Shown: positions 14,076-18,924 of the stretch, piece by piece | How the letters are laid out: every line of letters starts with the position of its first letter | Numbering within the stretch: the stretch's first letter is position 1 | Assembly: GCA_036163455.1 (NCBI GenBank) | Contig: JAYZKL010000033.1 | Location: forward strand, 1-18,924 | DNA from: GCA-2701705 sp036163455 | Lineage (GTDB): Bacteria > Pseudomonadota > Gammaproteobacteria > GCA-002705445 > GCA-002716945 | DNA: 18,924 bases | Reading direction: 5' to 3' | Position numbers and translations under genes: made by a program | Notes under the pieces: generated by a model | Database searches by the model: none | Told to the model about the DNA's origin: nothing | What the model saw: the letters and a program-made list of their open reading frames with translations, nothing else

Positions 14076-16904
14076 ATGCGTCTCACAAAAATAAAACTAT
14101 CAGGCTTCAAGACTTTCGTAGACCCCACAACTTTAACATTTCCAAGCAATTTAACCGGCGTAATAGGCCCCAATGGTTGTGGAAAATCAAACATTATTGA
14201 TGCAGTAAAATGGGTCATGGGGGAATCATCGGCAAGGAGTCTACGGGGAGATTCAATGGAAGCGGTAATTTTTTCTGGATCATCTTCAAGAGAGCCAGTT
14301 GGCAAAGCCAATGTAGAGCTATTTTTTGATAATTCCAATAATACTCTCGATTTAAAATTTGCTAAATATAATGAAATAGTTATTCGAAGAGAATTAACCA
14401 GAGATGGAGTATCAAATTATTATCTTAATAGTACAAGATGTAGGAGAAAAGACATTAGAGAAGTTTTTTTAGGTACCGGTTTGGGGCCAAGAAGTTATGC
14501 AATTATTGAACAGGGCATGATTTCTAGGTTAGTTGAATCGAAACCAGAAGAATTAAGGACTTATCTCGAAGAAGCTGCTGGGATTAGTAAATACAAAGAA
14601 AAAAGAAGAGAAACAGAGCTCAGATTGAAGCATACAAAAGAAAATCTCAGCAGACTTAAGGATGTGATGAAAGAAATCAATTCGCAATTAGGCAAACTTG
14701 AGAGACAAGCAACTGCGGCAGAAAATTACAAAGATCATAAGTCAAAAGAGAGACAACTTAAATTAGATATTATAGCTTTAAAATGGTTGGGTTATGATCT
14801 TGAAATAAATGAAATAGAGAAAGAAATAAGCAAGGAAACTACAAATCAAGAGAAATTTAAAGCTGATTTAACAAGTAAGGATGAATTAATTGAAAAAGAA
14901 AGAGAAAAAAGATCTAGTGAAGAAGAAAATGCAAACAAAATTCAATCTGAGTTTTATCAAATTGGAAGCGAAATAGCTAAATGTGAAAGTGATATAGAGC
15001 ATACCCAAGAAACAGAAACATCAAGAAAACTATCGCTTGATGAAATTGAATCATCTTTCAATGAAATTGAAAAATTACAAGTAAAGGATCAAGAAAAAGC
15101 TGATCAATTAAACACTAATATTAATGAAGAGAATGAAAAACTTGTAAATATAAAGAATAAAATTAAAGATTTATCATCTAAAAAATCAGAATCTGCTTTT
15201 GCTTTACAAAACTGGCAGACTATTTATAATGAATTTTTATCAAATCAAGCAGAAACCATAAAAGAAGATGAAATTGAAAAAACAAAAATTGCATCTTATC
15301 AGAAATCTGTTGAATCGTTAGCGAAGAGGCTTAAAATATTAGAATCAGATTCCCAAATAGATAAAAATAGCGAACAAGTAAGTAAAAATACAATCCTTAA
15401 TGATGCTACAGGCATAAAAGAAAAACTTTCTGCCGTACTCATTGATTTTGAAAGAATAAAACTGCCCAAAGATGATGAAAATAAAACTTTATCACAAATC
15501 CCAAAAGCAATTATAAATATTGCTGAAAAGTTCAAAAATCTTTTTAATCAAATTAAGCTTTTAGTAAGGTCTCAGCAAGATGAAATTACTGATATAAAGA
15601 ACAAAATAGACGACTATGACAAGTTATTAAAAAAATCAAATCAAAAACTTGATGATTTGCAGAAGCAAATTAAAGAGGATGAAACAAACAAGAATAAGCT
15701 TGAGAAAGAAAAAATAGATTTAAAACAAATGACAGATAAAATAATCTGGGAATTTGATGAGACTTTAGCATCAGAAAATGAATTAAATGTTTCGATTTCT
15801 AAGCTCAGTGCTGAACAATCATCTATCAAAGATAATCTTAGTCGGTATGTAGAAGAAAAAAAATCAATAGAATCAAAAAAACAAAAAATAACAACAAATG
15901 TAAGTATCCCAGAATCAATGCCAGCTGAAATGCAGTCAAAACTAACTGACTTGCTTAGAAAAAAACAAGAAAAAGAAGATAAGCTATCAACTGCTAGGGA
16001 TCAGGTAGCAAAATGTGATCAAAATATACAACAATTTGAACTTGATAAGCAAAAGATTAATGTTGATATAAATAAAATAGGTGAAATATTAGAGGCAAAA
16101 AGAATTAGCCTCGGCGAAAGAAATGCGCAAAAAATTTCTCTTAAAGATAACATTGAAGTTAATAAAGATGAAATTGATTTAGCAATAAAAGAGGTTGATC
16201 GTAATATAAACGCAAGTGATCTTGAAAATGATCTTGAAAAATTAAAAACTAAGATAGATAATCTAGGGCCAATTAATTTAGCGGCAATAGATGAGCTACA
16301 AGAACAAGAAGAAAGGAAAAAATATCTAGATAATCAATATGATGATTTATCGAAATCAATTAGCACGTTAGAATCTGCGATTAAAAAGATTGATACTGAT
16401 ACTAAATCTAAATTTAAAGATGTATTTGATCAAATTAATAAGAATTTGGAATACCTTTTTCCAAAAATTTTTGGAGGAGGCAAAGCATACTTAGAAATGA
16501 CTGATAATGATTTGCTCAATACTGGGATAACAATTATGGCAAAACCACCTGGTAAGTTAGTCAGAAATATAAGCTTGCTTTCAGGTGGAGAAAAAGCCGG
16601 GACAGGTGTATCATTTGTTTTTTCAATGTTTAAACTTAATCCAGCACCATTCTGTTTTTTGGATGAAGTTGATGCACCTCTAGATGAAGGGAATAATGTT
16701 CGGTTTTGCTCCATTGTTAAAGAAATGTCCGAAGAAGTTCAAATTATTTTTATAACACACAATAAGCCAACCATGGAAATTGCAGATGTTCTTTCAGGAG
16801 TAACAATGCGTGAGCCTGGCGTTTCAAAACTTGTATCTGTTAATATAAAAGAAGCAATGGAACTAAATGAAAACCAAAATATTGCTCAAACATCGACTAA
16901 CTAA
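14076..16904 (+). CDS. smc: Chromosome segregation ATPase SMC, apparently without hinge domain
   Basis: SMC dimers with ScpAB organise and separate chromosomes. The ATPase parts are clear: Walker A GPNGCGKSN (31-39), the N-head motif EEAAGISKYKEKRRETELRL, LGPINLAAIDEL (730-741), FGGGKAYLEM, signature LSGGEKA (835-841), and Walker B FLDEVDAP with Asp863-Glu864. These motifs mark SMC, not Rad50 or MukB. The protein has 942 residues against the usual 1,150-1,170. Charged coiled-coil sequence fills about 165-452 and 498-725. Between them, exactly at mid-protein, only a segment of some 45 residues (about 453-497) breaks the heptads, and I find nothing like the 150-residue globular hinge. The frame is continuous with no sign of a frameshift. 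ligA starts 11 bases downstream. Confidence 0.93.
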   Translation: MRLTKIKLSGFKTFVDPTTLTFPSNLTGVIGPNGCGKSNIIDAVKWVMGESSARSLRGDSMEAVIFSGSSSREPVGKANVELFFDNSNNTLDLKFAKYNEIVIRRELTRDGVSNYYLNSTRCRRKDIREVFLGTGLGPRSYAIIEQGMISRLVESKPEELRTYLEEAAGISKYKEKRRETELRLKHTKENLSRLKDVMKEINSQLGKLERQATAAENYKDHKSKERQLKLDIIALKWLGYDLEINEIEKEISKETTNQEKFKADLTSKDELIEKEREKRSSEEENANKIQSEFYQIGSEIAKCESDIEHTQETETSRKLSLDEIESSFNEIEKLQVKDQEKADQLNTNINEENEKLVNIKNKIKDLSSKKSESAFALQNWQTIYNEFLSNQAETIKEDEIEKTKIASYQKSVESLAKRLKILESDSQIDKNSEQVSKNTILNDATGIKEKLSAVLIDFERIKLPKDDENKTLSQIPKAIINIAEKFKNLFNQIKLLVRSQQDEITDIKNKIDDYDKLLKKSNQKLDDLQKQIKEDETNKNKLEKEKIDLKQMTDKIIWEFDETLASENELNVSISKLSAEQSSIKDNLSRYVEEKKSIESKKQKITTNVSIPESMPAEMQSKLTDLLRKKQEKEDKLSTARDQVAKCDQNIQQFELDKQKINVDINKIGEILEAKRISLGERNAQKISLKDNIEVNKDEIDLAIKEVDRNINASDLENDLEKLKTKIDNLGPINLAAIDELQEQEERKKYLDNQYDDLSKSISTLESAIKKIDTDTKSKFKDVFDQINKNLEYLFPKIFGGGKAYLEMTDNDLLNTGITIMAKPPGKLVRNISLLSGGEKAGTGVSFVFSMFKLNPAPFCFLDEVDAPLDEGNNVRFCSIVKEMSEEVQIIFITHNKPTMEIADVLSGVTMREPGVSKLVSVNIKEAMELNENQNIAQTSTN

Positions 16905-16915
16905 ATAGTCAAGTT

Positions 16916-18924
16916 ATGGTTAAAAATAAAAAGAAAGCTTCAGTTCGTATTAAAGAACTAATTAAGATGCTTAATTATCATAATCTTCAATATCATTCGT
17001 TTGATGAACCTAAAATTACAGATCAAGAGTATGATTTGCTATACAAGGAATTAAAAAATCTAGAAGAATTATATCCCGAATATCAAGATAATAACTCACC
17101 AACTAAAAGAATTGGATCTAAATTGCTTGGTGGTTTTAAAAAAGTTACTCATTCTATTCCCATGTTATCACTTGGTAATGCTTTAAATGCTGATGATTTT
17201 AAAAAATTTTATTCTAGTTTACAGGAAAAAATAGGAAACAATAATATAGCTCTTTTTGCAGAACCAAAATTTGATGGTTTAGCCGTTGGACTTGAATATA
17301 TAAATGGAAGGCTTAATTCTGCTGTCACTCGAGGTGATGGTACAACCGGTGAAGATGTTACTACAAACGTTAAAACAATTAAAACATTGCCATTACTAAT
17401 CAGTGGAAGAAATATACCAAAGAAATTAGTGCTTAGAGCTGAAATATTTATGAATAAGAGTGATTTTGTAAAGCTAAATGAGAAACTAATTAAATCTGGA
17501 GAAAAATCATATGCTAACCCAAGAAATGTTGCAGCAGGAAGCATTAGACAATTAGATCCAAAAATTACTGCAGATAGAAATTTACAAATATTTGTGCATG
17601 GTATTGCAGATATTGACAACAATCTAAAAGATAGCAAGCATTCTCTATTAATGAGAAAAATACAAAAGATGACCTTTAGAACTTGTGAATTAAATCGACT
17701 AACAACTAACTTTAATCAAGCACTGCAATACTATGAGGAGATAAGCGAAAAAAGAGATAGTCTTCCTTACGAAATAGATGGGATAGTTTTTAAAGTTGAT
17801 GATATTGAGTTACACAAAAAATTAGGTTCAACTTCGAAAGCTCCAAGATGGTCTATAGCTTATAAGTTTCAATCGGAAGAGAAAGTTACAAAATTAAAAG
17901 ATATCACTTTTCAAGTTGGCCGAACTGGCGTATTAACACCAGTTGCTGAATTAGAGCCAATTACTATTGGCGGGGTTACTGTTAGTAGAGCAAGTCTACA
18001 TAACATGGATGAGATTTCAAAAAAAGATATAAGGATAGGTGATTATGTTTATGTAAAAAGAGCCGGAGATGTAATTCCTGAGGTTGATAGAGTAAATTTA
18101 TCAAAAAGATTATCTAAAAATAGAAAAGTAAAACTTCCAAGTATTTGCCCATCATGCAAAACTAAAATAGTAAAAATTGAAAATCAATCTTTCTATAAAT
18201 GTCCAAATTATAATTCTTGTCCTCCTCAAATTTATCAATCAATTATTCACTTTGCATCTAGACAGGCAATGAATATTGAGGGACTAGGTGTTAGTATAAT
18301 TGAACAATTAGTTGATAAAAAAAAGGTTACTAATTATTCTGATCTCTTTTCGCTTACATATAAAGAAATTTTAGAATTAGATAGGATGGCTGATAAATCA
18401 GCAAAAAATATTTTTGATTCAATTAACAACTCAAAGAACATAAAATTTAGTAAATTTATTTATGCCTTAGGTATAAAAGAAGTAGGATTAACAACAGCAA
18501 AAATATTAAGCCTAGAATTTCCTTCACTACAAAGCCTTATGAATGCTAGAAAGGATAATTTAGAAGCAATAAAAGATATTGGACCGATAGTAGCAGAAAA
18601 TATTTTTAATTTTTTTCATGATAATATAAATAAAAAGATTATTAATAAATTTATTAAATTTAAATTAAACCTTATTTATGATAAAGATAAAAATAAATCA
18701 AAATTATTAGATGGATCATATGTTATCACAGGTACTTTTGAGCAATTTTCTAGAGATGAGTTAAAGGAAATGTTAAGTGAAAGAGGGGCAACTATTACTA
18801 ATGCAGTTTCTAAAAATACTAAGGCCTTAATAACAGGAAAGAGTCCAGGTTCAAAATATCAGAAAGCTGTAGATTTAAATGTTGAAATTATTGATATTGA
18901 AAAATTGACTAAGCTTCTCGCAAA
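16916..18924 (+). CDS. ligA: NAD-dependent DNA ligase LigA (3' end cut by window)
   Basis: LigA seals nicks in duplex DNA during replication and repair using NAD+. The frame is open from the ATG at 16916 to the window end. That gives 669 residues against 671 in E. coli, so only the last few codons are missing. The adenylated lysine is Lys118 in EPKFDGLA. YANPRNVAAGSIRQLD and EIDGIVFKV are further nucleotidyltransferase motifs, and an OB-fold region with VGRTGVLTPVAELEP follows. The zinc finger is Cys411, Cys414, Cys429 and Cys435. Helix-hairpin-helix repeats come next, then a BRCT domain from about residue 597 (GSYVITGTFEQFSRDEL). It follows smc directly; zipA, often between them in gammaproteobacteria, is absent. 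Ribosome site is weak, so coupling with smc is likely. Confidence 0.97.
   Translation, partial: MVKNKKKASVRIKELIKMLNYHNLQYHSFDEPKITDQEYDLLYKELKNLEELYPEYQDNNSPTKRIGSKLLGGFKKVTHSIPMLSLGNALNADDFKKFYSSLQEKIGNNNIALFAEPKFDGLAVGLEYINGRLNSAVTRGDGTTGEDVTTNVKTIKTLPLLISGRNIPKKLVLRAEIFMNKSDFVKLNEKLIKSGEKSYANPRNVAAGSIRQLDPKITADRNLQIFVHGIADIDNNLKDSKHSLLMRKIQKMTFRTCELNRLTTNFNQALQYYEEISEKRDSLPYEIDGIVFKVDDIELHKKLGSTSKAPRWSIAYKFQSEEKVTKLKDITFQVGRTGVLTPVAELEPITIGGVTVSRASLHNMDEISKKDIRIGDYVYVKRAGDVIPEVDRVNLSKRLSKNRKVKLPSICPSCKTKIVKIENQSFYKCPNYNSCPPQIYQSIIHFASRQAMNIEGLGVSIIEQLVDKKKVTNYSDLFSLTYKEILELDRMADKSAKNIFDSINNSKNIKFSKFIYALGIKEVGLTTAKILSLEFPSLQSLMNARKDNLEAIKDIGPIVAENIFNFFHDNINKKIINKFIKFKLNLIYDKDKNKSKLLDGSYVITGTFEQFSRDELKEMLSERGATITNAVSKNTKALITGKSPGSKYQKAVDLNVEIIDIEKLTKLLA

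Noticed and set aside
14009..14338. 109-codon minus-strand frame across the smc start and the queF promoter
   Set aside because: It is antisense to the conserved Walker A region of SMC, and its sequence resembles no family. The queF start with AGGAG explains this strand better.
14076..16904. Idea that smc is short because of a frameshift or is really an SbcC/Rad50 or MukB protein
   Set aside because: One continuous frame contains N- and C-head motifs. No hinge-like sequence is visible in the segment, and LGPINL, FGGGxAYLEM and LDEVDAPLD are SMC-specific. A precise assembly deletion remains possible and is noted in the finding.
1..18924. CRISPR arrays, tRNA or rRNA genes, insertion sequences, phage or defence genes
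   Set aside because: No direct-repeat array, cloverleaf, transposase motif or terminal inverted repeat was seen; the window is filled by housekeeping genes.

Overview
The window is AT-rich chromosomal DNA. Single 60-base lines that I counted inside yfgM and der hold 16 and 17 G+C. It contains 18 protein genes, two of them cut by the window edges, and no stretch over 300 bases without a gene. The gene families and their order (secD-secF, trmJ, an isc cluster with hscBA, fdx and iscX, then ndk, hisS, yfgM-bamB-der, and smc-ligA) are those of a gammaproteobacterium. Low G+C, start/stop overlaps at most junctions and genes missing from usually conserved blocks suggest a streamlined genome, perhaps a free-living marine lineage of the SAR86 or SUP05 kind. 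That placement is an inference and cannot be settled from the sequence alone.

Layout. Bases 1-12417 (+) are one dense run: the end of secD, then secF (Sec translocon motor), trmJ (tRNA methylation), the iron-sulfur cluster genes iscR-iscS-iscA-hscB-hscA-fdx-iscX, ndk, hisS, yfgM, bamB and der. The largest gap is the 44 bases before iscR, which hold a clear IscR type-1 operator overlapping a sigma70-like promoter. The run ends at a bidirectional terminator whose loop contains the der stop codon. Bases 12444-14012 (-) hold queF, an M23 peptidase gene and a small DUF4242 gene, facing der. From 14076 (+) come smc and ligA, divergent from queF across a 63-base promoter region. ligA runs off the right edge.

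How the genes work together. IscS supplies sulfur, HscB/HscA/Fdx support cluster transfer, IscA is a carrier, and IscR reads cluster status and probably controls the operon through the operator found here. SecDF, YfgM and BamB serve protein export and outer-membrane assembly. Der serves 50S ribosome maturation, and QueF makes a queuosine precursor. SMC and LigA serve chromosome organisation and replication.

What stands out. (1) iscU, the scaffold gene, is missing between iscS and iscA, which lie 4 bases apart, although the dedicated IscU chaperones are intact. (2) SMC is only 942 residues, has both ATPase half-heads, but has no recognisable hinge domain at its middle. (3) The first GTPase domain of Der has lost the lysine of its NKxD motif. 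I see no mobile element, CRISPR, tRNA or rRNA, and no defence or biosynthetic island.
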